Numbered from the stretch's first letter, positions 17,337 to 26,185 are shown. The stretch: 31,712 nt of DNA from an uncultured Sinobacteraceae bacterium (GCA_937902995.1 CALEKY010000102.1:1-31712), one strand, 5' to 3'. Notes: generated by a model not told the origin, from the letters alone. Numbers and translations are program-made.

Positions 17337-18281
17337 TCAACGGCGCGAAGAGGGGATCGGGGCGAGCGATTTTCGTTCCCAAGGCGGGACGGGTTGGAAC
17401 TGTTCCGATAGGAATTCGATGAATACGCGTACACGCGGCAGCATCAGACGCCGCGGCGGCATGACGGCGTAGATCGCGCTGTCCGGATGCCGATATTCGG
17501 GCAAGACGAGCTGTAGTCGGCCTGCGCGCAAGTCGTCGCAAACGTGCCAGAGAGAGTGCAACGAAATTCCGAGTCCTGCGATGGCGGCGTCCCGAATCGC
17601 TTCGCCCATGTTGCTTTCCAATCGGCCGCGGACGTGGACGTGCGTTACGGAGCCGTCGGGCGCAGTGAACGTCCACTGATCGCGCGCGCCTTTCGGACCG
17701 AGCATCAAGAGGCAGTCGTGGTCCCGTAGCTCATCCGGATGACGCGGCATACCGCGACGCTTCAGATAGCTCGGCGCTGCACAGAGCACGCGACGATTCG
17801 CGCTGAGACGGCGCGCGATGAGGCTCGAGTCTTCTAGCTGTCCGATGCGAATCGCTAGATCGAACCCTTCTCCGATCAGATCCGCCATCGTGTCGCTCAT
17901 GTCCACCGAGAGCCGAAGCGACGGGTGCCGGCGCAGGAATTCCGGTAACAGCGGAGAGATGTATTGACGACCGAATGCTGCAGGTACGGTAACGCGGAGC
18001 GTGCCGGTGATTTCCTTCGCAGCTTGCTTGAGGCTGCTCGTCAGCGCTTCCAGATCCTCGATGAGTCCTCGACCTCGTTCAGCGAGCGCGAGACCTTCCG
18101 GCGTCGCTCGCAGCTGCCGTGTGTTGCGATGGAACAGCTTGACGCCCAACGTTCGCTCCAAACGCTTCAGCCGCTGGCTCGCGACCGCCGCAGACAAATC
18201 GAGGCTGCGGGCAGCAGCGCTGATCGAACCCATGTCGAGCACGCGCAGGAACAGCTGCAGATCCGCGAGACGGTCCGTCAT
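17337..18281 (-). CDS. LysR-family transcriptional regulator
   Basis: The 314-residue protein has an N-terminal winged helix-turn-helix (residues about 3-62: LQLFLRVLDMGSISAAARSL, then AVASQRLKRLERTLGVKLFHR) and a periplasmic-binding-protein-like effector domain (about 90-295). It belongs to the large DsdA/AaeR-like LysR group in which ASQRLKRLE replaces the more common SRQIRRLE. The ATG at 18281 is preferred to a TTG two codons upstream. It is divergent from an aldo/keto reductase with a 102-base gap, the classic LysR layout, so that reductase is the most probable target, perhaps with autorepression. The inducer is unknown. The zinc alcohol dehydrogenase lies on the same strand downstream. 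Confidence 0.93.
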   Translation of the reverse strand: MTDRLADLQLFLRVLDMGSISAAARSLDLSAAVASQRLKRLERTLGVKLFHRNTRQLRATPEGLALAERGRGLIEDLEALTSSLKQAAKEITGTLRVTVPAAFGRQYISPLLPEFLRRHPSLRLSVDMSDTMADLIGEGFDLAIRIGQLEDSSLIARRLSANRRVLCAAPSYLKRRGMPRHPDELRDHDCLLMLGPKGARDQWTFTAPDGSVTHVHVRGRLESNMGEAIRDAAIAGLGISLHSLWHVCDDLRAGRLQLVLPEYRHPDSAIYAVMPPRRLMLPRVRVFIEFLSEQFQPVPPWERKSLAPIPSSRR

Positions 18282-18383
18282 TTTCAATGAAACGCGAAAA
18301 CAGATTCGCTCGGACGAGGATTCTACCGTCAGACCGACGTCGATACCGTGCGATCTCCTGCTACGAGATTCGAGGAGTCAGTC
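18282..18383. promoter_or_regulatory. Divergent LysR/aldo-keto reductase control region
   Basis: A 102-base interval separates the two divergent start codons and must hold both promoters. I could not pick out a convincing T-N11-A palindrome by eye. GAGGAG at about 18372-18377 is the ribosome site of the aldo/keto reductase. Confidence 0.5.
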
Positions 18384-19451
18384 ATGGAATATCGCGTGCT
18401 GGGGTCGTCCGGCTTCAAGGTGCCTGTGCTGGGATTTGGTGCAGGAACGTTCGGCGGCAAGGGGCCGTTGTTCGGCGCCTGGGGCAACACAAATATCGAG
18501 GAAGCCAAGCGGATCATCGATCTGTGCCTCGACGCGGGCGTGAATTTCTTTGACACAGCGGACGCATATTCGGACGGGGCGTCCGAGGCGATTCTTGGTG
18601 CGGCTCTGAAGGGGCGCCGCCAGAATGCCATCCTGTCGACGAAGATCGGCTTGCGAGTCGGCGCCGATATCAACGACATCGGTTCTTCGCGAACTCACTT
18701 GATCCGCGGCGTCGAGCGGGCGCTGCAACGGTTGCAGACCGATTACATCGATATCCTCCAGCTTCATCAATTCGACGCGTTCACGCCGGTCGAGAGTGTC
18801 ATGGCAACGCTCGACGATCTCGTTGAGTCGGGAAAGGTTCGTTTCGTCGGTGTGTCCAACTACTCTGGATGGCAGCTGATGAAGTCGCTCGCGGTCGCCG
18901 ATCGATACGGCTACGCACGCATCGTGGCCCACCAAGCCTATTACTCTTTGATCGGGCGCGACTACGAGTGGGAGCTGATGCCGCTCGCCTTGGATCAGAA
19001 TGTGAGCACGATCGTGTGGAGCCCCCTCGGATGGGGACGCTTGACCGGCCGTGTGAGACGCAGCCAGCCTCTTCCAGCGCAAAGCCGTCTGCACGAAACC
19101 TCGCACATTGCTCCGCCCGTGAACGATGAGCGGCTCTATCGCGTAGTCGATGCGCTCGATGCGATCTCGCACGAGACCGGCAAGAGCGTCCCGCAGATCG
19201 CGATCAATTGGCTGTTGCAGCGTCCGAGCGTCGCCACCGTCTTGATCGGTGCGCGCAACGAGGCGCAGCTCAAAGACAATCTGGGTGCGGTCGGTTGGAG
19301 TCTCACCGACGAACAGATGCGTGCGCTCGATACCGCGAGTGCGGTCACGCCGCCATATCCATACTACGCGTATTGGAACGGTCAGTTCTCAGAGCGCAAT
19401 CCGCCGAGCGTGCCCGTTCACACAGGCGTCGAGCGACACAGGGACGGCTGA
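18384..19451 (+). CDS. Aldo/keto reductase
   Basis: This 355-residue TIM-barrel NAD(P)H reductase acts on aldehydes or ketones. The catalytic tetrad is complete: Asp57 and Tyr62 (FFDTADAYSDG), Lys87 (LSTKIG) and His128 (LQLHQFD). The GVSNYSGWQLMK segment and the late cofactor-binding SVATVLIGARNEAQL (about residues 277-291) place it among the AKR proteins related to YajO/potassium-channel beta-like forms. The start at ATG 18384 is supported by GAGGAG 6-7 bases upstream; an in-frame ATG at 18348 lies in the control region and is unlikely. It is probably regulated by the divergent LysR protein. No following gene lies within 360 bases, so it is likely monocistronic. Confidence 0.93.
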   Translation: MEYRVLGSSGFKVPVLGFGAGTFGGKGPLFGAWGNTNIEEAKRIIDLCLDAGVNFFDTADAYSDGASEAILGAALKGRRQNAILSTKIGLRVGADINDIGSSRTHLIRGVERALQRLQTDYIDILQLHQFDAFTPVESVMATLDDLVESGKVRFVGVSNYSGWQLMKSLAVADRYGYARIVAHQAYYSLIGRDYEWELMPLALDQNVSTIVWSPLGWGRLTGRVRRSQPLPAQSRLHETSHIAPPVNDERLYRVVDALDAISHETGKSVPQIAINWLLQRPSVATVLIGARNEAQLKDNLGAVGWSLTDEQMRALDTASAVTPPYPYYAYWNGQFSERNPPSVPVHTGVERHRDG

Positions 19452-19818
19452 GCCGGTGTACGGACGATTGCACAGAATCCGTTGAAGGTGTCGACGGCGA
19501 TCAAGTCGCCGACGAGCACGGGTATCGTTTCTTTGCTTGGAGTGAGAGTGTGCGGTTGCGCTAGGACTGCTTCGTCTGTACTGATCTCGAGAGGGCTCGC
19601 TCACAGGAAGTCACTTGTGTTGTGAAATTGGCGGGTGCTAGGCTCGCCCGCCGGTGCGCAGGAGCCGCCCCCGTGTGAGCAACTCGAACGGACAAGGCTC
19701 GACACGGTCAACGCGGTGTTTTTGCCGTGCGGCCGGACGATCTTGCAAATCGGGGCTTCAGCGGATCGATACGATTCGCAGTGCCGGTGACCCCGTCCGA
19801 ACTTTCTGTGTGGTGTAC
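19452..19818. other. Gene-free interval with candidate promoter
   Basis: A 367-base gap precedes the flavin reductase. A plausible promoter is TTGTGT (19615-19620) and TAGGCT (19639-19644) with an 18-base spacer. The region just after holds a GC hairpin (GGCGGG around 19629, CCCGCC around 19647-19652), which overlaps the proposed -10. Nothing else was recognised. Confidence 0.35.
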
Positions 19819-20928
19819 ATGACTGACGTTTCTCCTTTGTTTCGATCTTTCAAGATCCGTGGCTTGGAACTGAAGAATCGCGTCGTGATGGCGCCGATGA
19901 CGCGGGCGCATTCCCCGGGAGGCATCCCGACGGAGGAAAATGCCGCTTATTACACTCGGCGCGCGGCGAACGAGGTCGGTTTGATTCTTTCCGAAGGCAC
20001 CTTGGTTCGGCGCAAAGGCGCGGGAGATAACCCGAACATTCCATTGTTCTGGGGCGAGGCGGCGCTCGAGGGATGGAAGCGCGTGATCGATTCAGTACAT
20101 GCGGCGGGCGGCAAGATGGGGCCGCAGCTCTGGCACCAGGGCATGTCGCGCAAGCCCGGCACGGGACACTTCCCGGATGCGCCGTCCGACGGACCTTCCG
20201 GCATCACGCTGATGGGCAAGAAGGTCGGCGAAGAGCCGAGCGAAGCCGAAGTGCTCGATATGGCACAAGCGTTTGCCGATGCGGCAGCCGATGCGAAACG
20301 TCTCGGATTCGATTGCATCGAGCTGCACGGCGCGCATGCGTACTTGATCGACGAGTTCTTCTGGGAGCGAACGAATCAACGCACCGATCGTTTCGGCGGC
20401 TCGATCGAGCGGCGTGCCGAGTTCGCGGCAGAGGTGATTCGGCGTTGCCGTGCTGCCGTGGGCGACTTCCCCATCATCATTCGGATTTCCCAATGGAAGT
20501 CGGTCGACTACGCGGCGAAGGTTGCGAAGACACCGGAAGAATTGGAGCGCTGGGTCGGAGTGCTGCGCGATGCAGGTGTCGACGCGATCCACTGCTCTCA
20601 GCGCAGAATTCTCGAGCCCGAGTTCCCGGACGTCGATGGACCGAAGGGATTGAATCTCGCGGGCTGGGTCAAAAAGCTCACCGGTCTGCCGACGATCAGT
20701 GTCGGCTCGGTGGGATTGACCTCGGAATTCACTGGCGCATTCCGCGGCGAGGGCTCTCGAGCGGGCAAGCTCGATGACGTGCTCGAGCGGCTCGATCGCG
20801 GCGAATTCGATCTGGTTGCAGTCGGGCGCGCGATCCTGCAGGACCCCGAGTGGGTTGCCAAGGTGAAACAGGGACGCTTCAACGAACTGCGCGACTACGA
20901 CGCGAAGTCGCTACAGGTCTATTACTAA
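19819..20928 (+). CDS. Old Yellow Enzyme-family NADH:flavin oxidoreductase
   Basis: This 369-residue FMN-dependent TIM-barrel ene-reductase reduces the C=C of activated enones and similar electrophiles. Family marks are MAPMTRAHSPGG (24-35) for flavin binding, QLWHQG in the middle, and ELHGAHAYLIDEFFW with the substrate-binding pair His170/His173 and Tyr175, which fits the H-x2-N/H-x-Y pattern with Tyr as proton donor. DRFGGSIERR, the phosphate-binding VGSVGL and GRAILQDPEWV follow. The ATG at 19819 is chosen because the OYE fold begins right after it (PLFRSFKIRGLELKNRVV); the open frame extends upstream without family similarity. It stands alone between the aldo/keto reductase and a TonB-dependent receptor. 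A stem-loop follows the stop. Confidence 0.93.
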   Translation: MTDVSPLFRSFKIRGLELKNRVVMAPMTRAHSPGGIPTEENAAYYTRRAANEVGLILSEGTLVRRKGAGDNPNIPLFWGEAALEGWKRVIDSVHAAGGKMGPQLWHQGMSRKPGTGHFPDAPSDGPSGITLMGKKVGEEPSEAEVLDMAQAFADAAADAKRLGFDCIELHGAHAYLIDEFFWERTNQRTDRFGGSIERRAEFAAEVIRRCRAAVGDFPIIIRISQWKSVDYAAKVAKTPEELERWVGVLRDAGVDAIHCSQRRILEPEFPDVDGPKGLNLAGWVKKLTGLPTISVGSVGLTSEFTGAFRGEGSRAGKLDDVLERLDRGEFDLVAVGRAILQDPEWVAKVKQGRFNELRDYDAKSLQVYY

Positions 20929-20960
20929 TCTCTATTGGTTTACTAATCGCGTCTTGCCGA

Positions 20961-20985
20961 TCCTCCCCTGCGTTGCGGGGGAGGA
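20961..20985 (+). terminator. GC stem-loop after flavin reductase
   Basis: TCCTCCCC (20961-20968) and GGGGAGGA (20978-20985) form a perfect 8-bp stem with a 9-base loop, 32 bases after the stop of the ene-reductase. No U-tract follows, so termination is not certain. The form is like the GC-rich intergenic repeats seen in many proteobacteria, and it may be a member of a dispersed family. Confidence 0.45.
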
Positions 20986-21334
20986 GTTGCCGACGAATTC
21001 ACGCCTGTCGTTCGGCCCACGAGCATCCCTTCGCTCGAGCATGCTGAACGGGGTGCGTCCGTCGTCAGCCGGCCGCCAGCGCAACCACTGTTGCGGGGTT
21101 GAAGGGGCATCAGGCGATCCCTCATGCATCCACCGGGTTGTAGGGTTTACCCATCCCGCAACATCGGACAAAGCCCGATGCGATGACGGGAATTGTTCGA
21201 TGCAGTAACTTCTCAGTAGGATGCATGCCAGCTTCTTGCACTGCAAAAATCGCCATAGGGAGCTGGGGCGCTGCAAGGAGGGGCTCGCCGGTCTGGCTGC
21301 GGGCCTTGTCTTTACTATCGAGGAGCCTGTAGCT
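20986..21334. other. Leader region of TonB-dependent receptor
   Basis: About 350 bases with no gene I can support. It holds a short hairpin, CATCGG (21162-21167) with CCGATG (21175-21180), and a GGGTTTACCC palindrome near 21143-21152 within a stretch that looks like a dispersed intergenic element. The receptor promoter probably lies here, but no strong -35/-10 pair could be picked out. Confidence 0.35.
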
Positions 21335-24238
21335 GTGAGAGTCCGAAATCCGAAGATTGCATTTGCCATCGCTGTTGCATGCGGAGCTTTGAGCGCAACC
21401 AGCGTTCTGGCCGCAGAAGACGAGCAGGTCGAAGAGGTGGTCGTTACCGGCTCGCGTATTCGCGCGAATGAATTCGACGCACCGACCCCCACGGTTTCCG
21501 TGAGCGCCGAGGCCATTGCCAACGCCGGTGTCACCAACCTCACCGAGTTCCTGCGTACGCAGCCGGCGCTCGTCGGGTCTTACGATTCCAATCGCACGAC
21601 CAACAACTTTATCGGCTCCAACGGCCTCAACCTGCTCAATCTGCGTAATCTCGGCACGGATCGCACGCTCGTGCTGGTCGACGGCCGCCGCCACGTTGCG
21701 CAGTTGCCGCAGACCGCATCGGTCGACATCAACACGATTCCGAGCGATCTGATCGAGCGGGTCGATGTGGTCACCGGCGGCGTTTCGGCCGTGTACGGTG
21801 CGGACGCTGTGTCCGGCGTCGTCAATTTCGTGATGAAGAAGAACTTCGAGGGCATCGTCGGCCGCGCGCAGTACGGTGCCGGCGACGGCGGCAAGCCCGA
21901 GGACGTTCAGGCTTCGCTGACTGCAGGTTTCAATTTCGCGGAAGGACGCGGCAATCTCTCGGGCTCCATCGAGTACACGCGCGAAGGTCGCCTGCATTCC
22001 ACCGACCGCAAGTATCTGCGCGGTACGAACTACACCTCGATACAGCGCAATCCTGACGATCCGGACGACGATCCGAATATTCCCGATCGCATTCCGCTCA
22101 ACGACATTCGCTTCGGCGATAGCGCGCGTGCCGGTGGCATCGACGTCGACTTCGACGGATGGCCGGATGTGCTGCCGGACGGTTCGCCGTTCGATTACGG
22201 TCGGTTTGTCCCGCCGTACTACTCGCAAGGCGGTTCGGGCACGCCCACGGCCGACTATCTCGGCGAGCTGCGTAGCAAGAACGAGAACACGATCGCCAGC
22301 TTGTTCCTCAACTACGAGTTCAACGACGCGGCGAAGCTGTTCGCGGAAGCCAAGTACGCACGCGGCACCGGTATCGCCTACGATCAGCCGACGTTCGATT
22401 TCTACTTGTACTTCTCGCCGGACAATCCGTTCATTTCCCCGGCTGTGGCCGAGCTCGCCCCGGACGGCTTCCTGGTGAATCGCGATAACTTCGACTTCGG
22501 CGTCCGCGGCGAAGACAACACGCGCGAAACCTTCCGTAGCGTGATCGGTTTGAACGGCGACATCTTCGGCGGCGACTACCACTACGAAGCGTCGTATGTG
22601 TTCGGTCAGACCGACGTCCGTTCGGTCTACCTCAACAATCGCTACTCCGATCGCTTCCTGGCGGCCATCGATGTCGTGACCGACCCGAACACGGGACTGC
22701 CGACCTGCCGTTCGAATCTCGACCCGACGGCATTGCCCGATCAGCCGTATCAGAGCTTCGATTTCTCGGGTGAGCTGTCATTCACGCCCGGTCCTTCCAG
22801 CGGCTGCTTGCCGTTGAACATTCTGGGCGAAGGCGTTGCGGATCCAGCTGCGCTCGACTGGATCATGCTGGACAGCGTGGAGCGCGCGAAGATCACTCAG
22901 AACGTCGTGAATGCATATGTGTCCGGTCCGGTACCAGGCATCACGTTGCCGGCCGGTCAGATCGATGCGGTGGTCGGCGTCGAGTGGCGCCGCGAGACGA
23001 GCCGCGCGAATCCGCCGATCGAAAATCAGAAAGGCCTGACCTTCGGTAATGTCATCCTGCCGACCGACGGCAAGTTCGACGTGAAGGAAGGATTCCTCGA
23101 AGTCCGCGTGCCGCTGCTGAAGGACGCGCCGTTTGCCGAGATACTGCAGGTGTCCGGCGCGCTGCGTCAGTCCGACTATTCGACCGTCGGTTCGACGACC
23201 ACTTGGAATGCGGGCGCATTGTGGGCGCCGGTCAGCGATATCTCGTTCCGCGGCACCGTGTCCGAATCGGTGCGTGCGCCGAATATCTCGGAGCTGTTCT
23301 CGCCGCAGAGCCAGACGTTCGAGTTCATCGACGATCCTTGCGATATCGCGAACGTGAACAACGGAACGCAGTACCGTGCGGCGAACTGCGCGGCGCTCTT
23401 GTCCGAGCTGGGAATCGATCCGTCGACGTACACGGATCCGAACTCCGCTTCGATTCCGGGCTTCCAGCAAGGCAATCCGAATCTGAGCGAAGAGACGTCG
23501 CGTAGCTACACGTTCGGCGCAGTGTTCCGTCCGCGTTTCATTCCGGGCCTTGCGCTCTCGATCGACTACTACGACATCAATATCAAGGGTGCGATCAGCA
23601 CAGCGGACGCTCAGGACATCGCCGATACCTGCGTCGATCAGCCGACGCTCGACAACGTGTTCTGCGATGCGCTGACCCGCGATCCGGAGCGGGGCGGCAT
23701 CGACTCGTTCATCGTGCAGCCTGAGAACGTGGCGTCGTTCCGTACGCGCGGTATCGACTTCAATCTGGCCTATCTGCTGGATCCGGCGCGGTTCGGCGTC
23801 GATTCGGATATCGGCACGTTCCGCTTGTCGCTCGTCGGCAATCGGCTCGATCGCCTGACGACGATCCCGACGATCGGTGCGGACCAGATCAACGAGCGCA
23901 CGACCGCGTATCGTCCGAAGTGGCAGACGAGTTTCGATGCGACCTGGTATTTCCATGGTCTCACCGTGAACTACGGCTACTCGTACTTCAGCAAGACCGC
24001 GCGCTTCACGCTGCTCGAGATCGCTGCTCAGCCGGATATCGCGTCGCCCGATAACATTTACTACGACGCTTTCCAGCAGCACGATCTGCACGTCGCGTAC
24101 GATTTCGCAAACGCCTATCAGGTCTACGCAGGCGTCCGGAATCTCACGAACGAGCGTCCCGACTACAGCCTGACCTATCCGATCAGCGCAGTCGGCCGCT
24201 TCGTGTACGGCGGTTTCCGCGTCAACTTCGGGCTGTAA
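21335..24238 (+). CDS. TonB-dependent outer-membrane receptor
   Basis: This protein of about 967 residues takes up a large or scarce substrate across the outer membrane using TonB energy. The GTG at 21335 is chosen because it has GAGGAG (21320-21325) 9 bases upstream and opens directly into a signal peptide (VRNPKIAFAIAVACGAL, cleavage near VLA-AEDEQ). An ATG at 21221 would add a polar, Cys-containing stretch unlike a leader. After the signal come a TonB-box-like EEVVVTGSRI, the plug domain (about residues 40-170, with TLVLVDGRR, IERVDVVTGG and AVYGADAVSGVVN) and a 22-strand barrel to the end. Seven cysteines or so fall in extracellular-loop-like regions. The sequence is of the non-SusC type common in Steroidobacter and Caulobacter relatives. 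Substrate is unknown and no degradation genes are adjacent. Confidence 0.93.
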   Translation: MRVRNPKIAFAIAVACGALSATSVLAAEDEQVEEVVVTGSRIRANEFDAPTPTVSVSAEAIANAGVTNLTEFLRTQPALVGSYDSNRTTNNFIGSNGLNLLNLRNLGTDRTLVLVDGRRHVAQLPQTASVDINTIPSDLIERVDVVTGGVSAVYGADAVSGVVNFVMKKNFEGIVGRAQYGAGDGGKPEDVQASLTAGFNFAEGRGNLSGSIEYTREGRLHSTDRKYLRGTNYTSIQRNPDDPDDDPNIPDRIPLNDIRFGDSARAGGIDVDFDGWPDVLPDGSPFDYGRFVPPYYSQGGSGTPTADYLGELRSKNENTIASLFLNYEFNDAAKLFAEAKYARGTGIAYDQPTFDFYLYFSPDNPFISPAVAELAPDGFLVNRDNFDFGVRGEDNTRETFRSVIGLNGDIFGGDYHYEASYVFGQTDVRSVYLNNRYSDRFLAAIDVVTDPNTGLPTCRSNLDPTALPDQPYQSFDFSGELSFTPGPSSGCLPLNILGEGVADPAALDWIMLDSVERAKITQNVVNAYVSGPVPGITLPAGQIDAVVGVEWRRETSRANPPIENQKGLTFGNVILPTDGKFDVKEGFLEVRVPLLKDAPFAEILQVSGALRQSDYSTVGSTTTWNAGALWAPVSDISFRGTVSESVRAPNISELFSPQSQTFEFIDDPCDIANVNNGTQYRAANCAALLSELGIDPSTYTDPNSASIPGFQQGNPNLSEETSRSYTFGAVFRPRFIPGLALSIDYYDINIKGAISTADAQDIADTCVDQPTLDNVFCDALTRDPERGGIDSFIVQPENVASFRTRGIDFNLAYLLDPARFGVDSDIGTFRLSLVGNRLDRLTTIPTIGADQINERTTAYRPKWQTSFDATWYFHGLTVNYGYSYFSKTARFTLLEIAAQPDIASPDNIYYDAFQQHDLHVAYDFANAYQVYAGVRNLTNERPDYSLTYPISAVGRFVYGGFRVNFGL

Positions 24239-24249
24239 GCCATCGATGT

Positions 24250-24279
24250 GACAGCTGCGTGTGAAGACACGCAGCTGTC
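24250..24279 (+). terminator. Perfect 13-bp stem-loop after receptor gene
   Basis: The stem GACAGCTGCGTGT (24250-24262) pairs perfectly with ACACGCAGCTGTC (24267-24279) around the tetraloop GAAG. It starts 12 bases after the receptor stop. It lacks a run of T, but its stability and place make it the transcript end or a 3'-protecting hairpin. Confidence 0.7.
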
Positions 24280-24312
24280 GCTAATCCAAACGCACTTCGC
24301 TTTCACTTTAGC

Positions 24313-24338
24313 GGTGCCGTCTTCTCGTAGACGGCACC
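24313..24338 (+). terminator. Second stem-loop after receptor gene
   Basis: GGTGCCGTCT (24313-24322) pairs perfectly with AGACGGCACC (24329-24338) across a 6-base loop TCTCGT, 34 bases past the first hairpin. Only scattered T residues follow. The two in series look like a back-up terminator pair. Confidence 0.6.
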
Positions 24339-24605
24339 CGTCGTTAGTCCGTCAAACTTTCCGTAAACGGGGCGAGCCATCGCGCTCGATGAACGGCGCT
24401 TTAACTCGACGCGGCTGCCCACGATCCGCCTGTTGCTGTTGACGTGTTGGCGCGATCGCGTCGATCCTCCAGGGTGCGCCCCCTGGTCGTCCAGACCTCG
24501 ATGGTCAGCTCATCAATTTCGACAGCTCCCGAGCAGACTCGAACCGCACGCAAAAACTGTCCCGGTTCAATCTTCCATACGCCTTTTGGGGTGACTCCAT
24601 AGTTT
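24339..24605. other. Gene-free interval, unassigned
   Basis: About 270 bases between the receptor terminators and the MFS remnant. A minus-strand frame (24401-24628) and short plus-strand frames exist, but none resembles a known family or has a ribosome site. It may be the eroded 5' part of the MFS gene or a remnant of a lost insertion. Confidence 0.3.
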
Positions 24606-24608
24606 GGA

Positions 24609-24910
24609 ATGCTCGAAGCGGCCGGCACGCTGAATAGCTATGTGTTCCTCGCAGCGGTGTTTCTGACGCCGGCGTTCGGACTGCTCGTCGATCGCATTCA
24701 GCGTTATGGCCTGCTGCTGACGCTCGGCGCGCTTGGATTGCCGCTGAGTTTCCTGATCCTCGATTCGCAGGGCACCGATGGATTGTCCGTGGCTACGATC
24801 TTGCTTCGCCAGCTTTTCGCTCGTGCCGGCGGTGCTATGGTCGGCGGCCGCCCGCTACTGCGCAGCCGAGCAGCTCGGCACAGCGTCTTGGCTCATGATC
24901 GCACGTTGGC
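24609..24910 (+). pseudogene. Degraded MFS transporter fragment
   Basis: The frame starting at 24609 reads as two consecutive MFS membrane segments: LNSYVFLAAVFLTPAFGLLVDR then LLLTLGALGLPLSFLIL, with the loop motif GLLVDRIQRYG. Near 24790-24830 the similarity jumps to the next frame, where FSLVPAVLWSAAARYCAAEQLGTASWLM (in two parts, FSLVPAVLW and EQLGTASWLM) resembles the later MFS helix and its R-P-E-x-L-G-T-A-x-G-L-M motif. A single-base shift thus breaks the gene, and both the 5' half and the last helices are missing. Less than a quarter of a normal MFS protein remains, so it is non-functional. The closest type cannot be named. Confidence 0.6.
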
Positions 24911-25264
24911 TTGCGGTCCTTCATGGAGGAACGAGATTCGCATTTCATTCGCGAACGATCGGACGATTGACCCTGCAAGATCGATAGGCGGCGCCCAAAA
25001 GCAACGGCATCTCGCCGTCGAGTGACCGCGGTTGCGGCAAATAGGGAGGGACCATAGCATGAGCTCTTTGGATGAATGAGAGAATCCCGTTACTCATTCA
25101 CGTGATCGGTGTCACGATATGGTAGGACGCATCGCTTTGATCGGATCGAAATCCTCGTGCCCGAAAATGGCAGGGGCGCATCTCAAGCTGACGGCTGTAG
25201 TCTCGCCGCGTTCGGGCTGTTCGTTATCCGCTGCCGCAAGCCTATCCAGTCGTCGCGTGCGCTC
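24911..25264. other. Gene-free interval before methyltransferase
   Basis: About 350 bases. An open frame continues upstream from the methyltransferase to an initiator at 25109, but that part (25109-25264) has no resemblance to the family and is probably non-coding leader. CACGTGATCGGTGTCACGAT around 25099-25118 contains an imperfect inverted repeat. No terminator or RNA gene was seen. Confidence 0.35.
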
Positions 25265-26185
25265 ATGAGCAAGGACCGCGCGACGCGCGGCGTCGACAAA
25301 GCTGGATTCGGAACCGGGAAGCCGACGCGCTCGCTGCTCGAGGTATGCAGCAAGCTGCGTCCCCGCGAGCTGTACCACATGCTCAGCATGGTTTTCGTTT
25401 CCGCCTGGTTGCTCGATTCGCGGCGCATTCATCCTGCGTATCGGATGACTTGGTGGAAGAAGCTCAAGCTTGCGTTCCGCATGTGCAAGAACGCGCTTCG
25501 CATCCGCACGGGCACGTCCTACAAGGCGCACATGGCGATGGCAGCGAAGCTCCTCGAAATCCCACCCGAGGTCGATGGCGTGGTCGTCGAGTGCGGTTGC
25601 TGGCTTGGCGGGTCGACGGCCAATTTGTCCCTCATCTGCGATATCGTCGGCCGCAAGCTCATCGTGTACGACTCCTTCGAGGGGCTGCCTGAAGGCGAGC
25701 CAGGCGACCGACATGCGAAGGAAAGTGCGGCGGGATTGTTCAGGGGCGATCTCGAGCTCGTAAAGGAGAATGTGCGGCGCTTTGGGGTCATCGAGCGTTG
25801 CGAGTTCCGGCGGGGCTGGTTCCGCGATACGCTTCCAAGGCACACCGAGCCCATCGTGCTGTGTTTTCTCGATGTGGACTTCCAGGCGAGTCTCCACGAC
25901 TGCATCGTGAATCTCTGGCCGCATCTCACCGAGAAGGGCTACGTATTCATCGACGAATTCATGTTTCTCGATTATTGCGCGCTGTTTTTCTCGGAGCGTT
26001 TCTGGAAGGAACACTTCGACGCTCCGCCTCCGGGGCTCATGGGTGCCGGAACGGGCGTCGGCGTCGGGCAGTATTACTTGGGTCCGTTCGATTGGTCGCA
26101 GGATCCAGCGAGCGTCGCTTACACGAGAAAGGACTTTTATGCGCTGTGGGATTACGTGAGGAAAGATTCGACGCCTCGCGCATGA
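25265..26185 (+). CDS. TylF/MycF-family O-methyltransferase
   Basis: This protein of about 306 residues belongs to the metal-dependent TylF (macrocin O-methyltransferase) family, which methylates sugar hydroxyls in antibiotics and surface glycans. Seen marks are the SAM-binding loop VVECGCWLGGSTANLS (E109 and following), the family hallmark YDSFEGLPEGE, LCFLDVDFQASLHDCI with Asp203 and Asp205, and VFIDEF with Asp230-Glu231. These acidic residues are where the divalent cation and catalytic base lie in the family. ATG 25265 is chosen because the resemblance begins downstream of it; initiators at 25109 and 25379 are possible. No strong ribosome site is visible for any of them. It opens a group of glycan- or metabolite-tailoring genes. 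The acceptor is unknown. Confidence 0.85.
   Translation: MSKDRATRGVDKAGFGTGKPTRSLLEVCSKLRPRELYHMLSMVFVSAWLLDSRRIHPAYRMTWWKKLKLAFRMCKNALRIRTGTSYKAHMAMAAKLLEIPPEVDGVVVECGCWLGGSTANLSLICDIVGRKLIVYDSFEGLPEGEPGDRHAKESAAGLFRGDLELVKENVRRFGVIERCEFRRGWFRDTLPRHTEPIVLCFLDVDFQASLHDCIVNLWPHLTEKGYVFIDEFMFLDYCALFFSERFWKEHFDAPPPGLMGAGTGVGVGQYYLGPFDWSQDPASVAYTRKDFYALWDYVRKDSTPRA

Noticed and set aside
19654..19818. A 55-codon upstream extension of the ene-reductase
   Set aside because: The extension is Arg/Cys/Ser-rich with no similarity to the family. The OYE fold begins right after ATG 19819.
21122..22582. A 486-codon minus-strand open frame opposite the start of the TonB-dependent receptor
   Set aside because: Val/Arg/Glu-rich antisense composition without domains. 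The receptor plug motifs are on the other strand.
24401..24628. A 75-codon minus-strand frame considered as a transposase remnant
   Set aside because: No transposase motif, no terminal inverted repeats and no target duplication could be seen.
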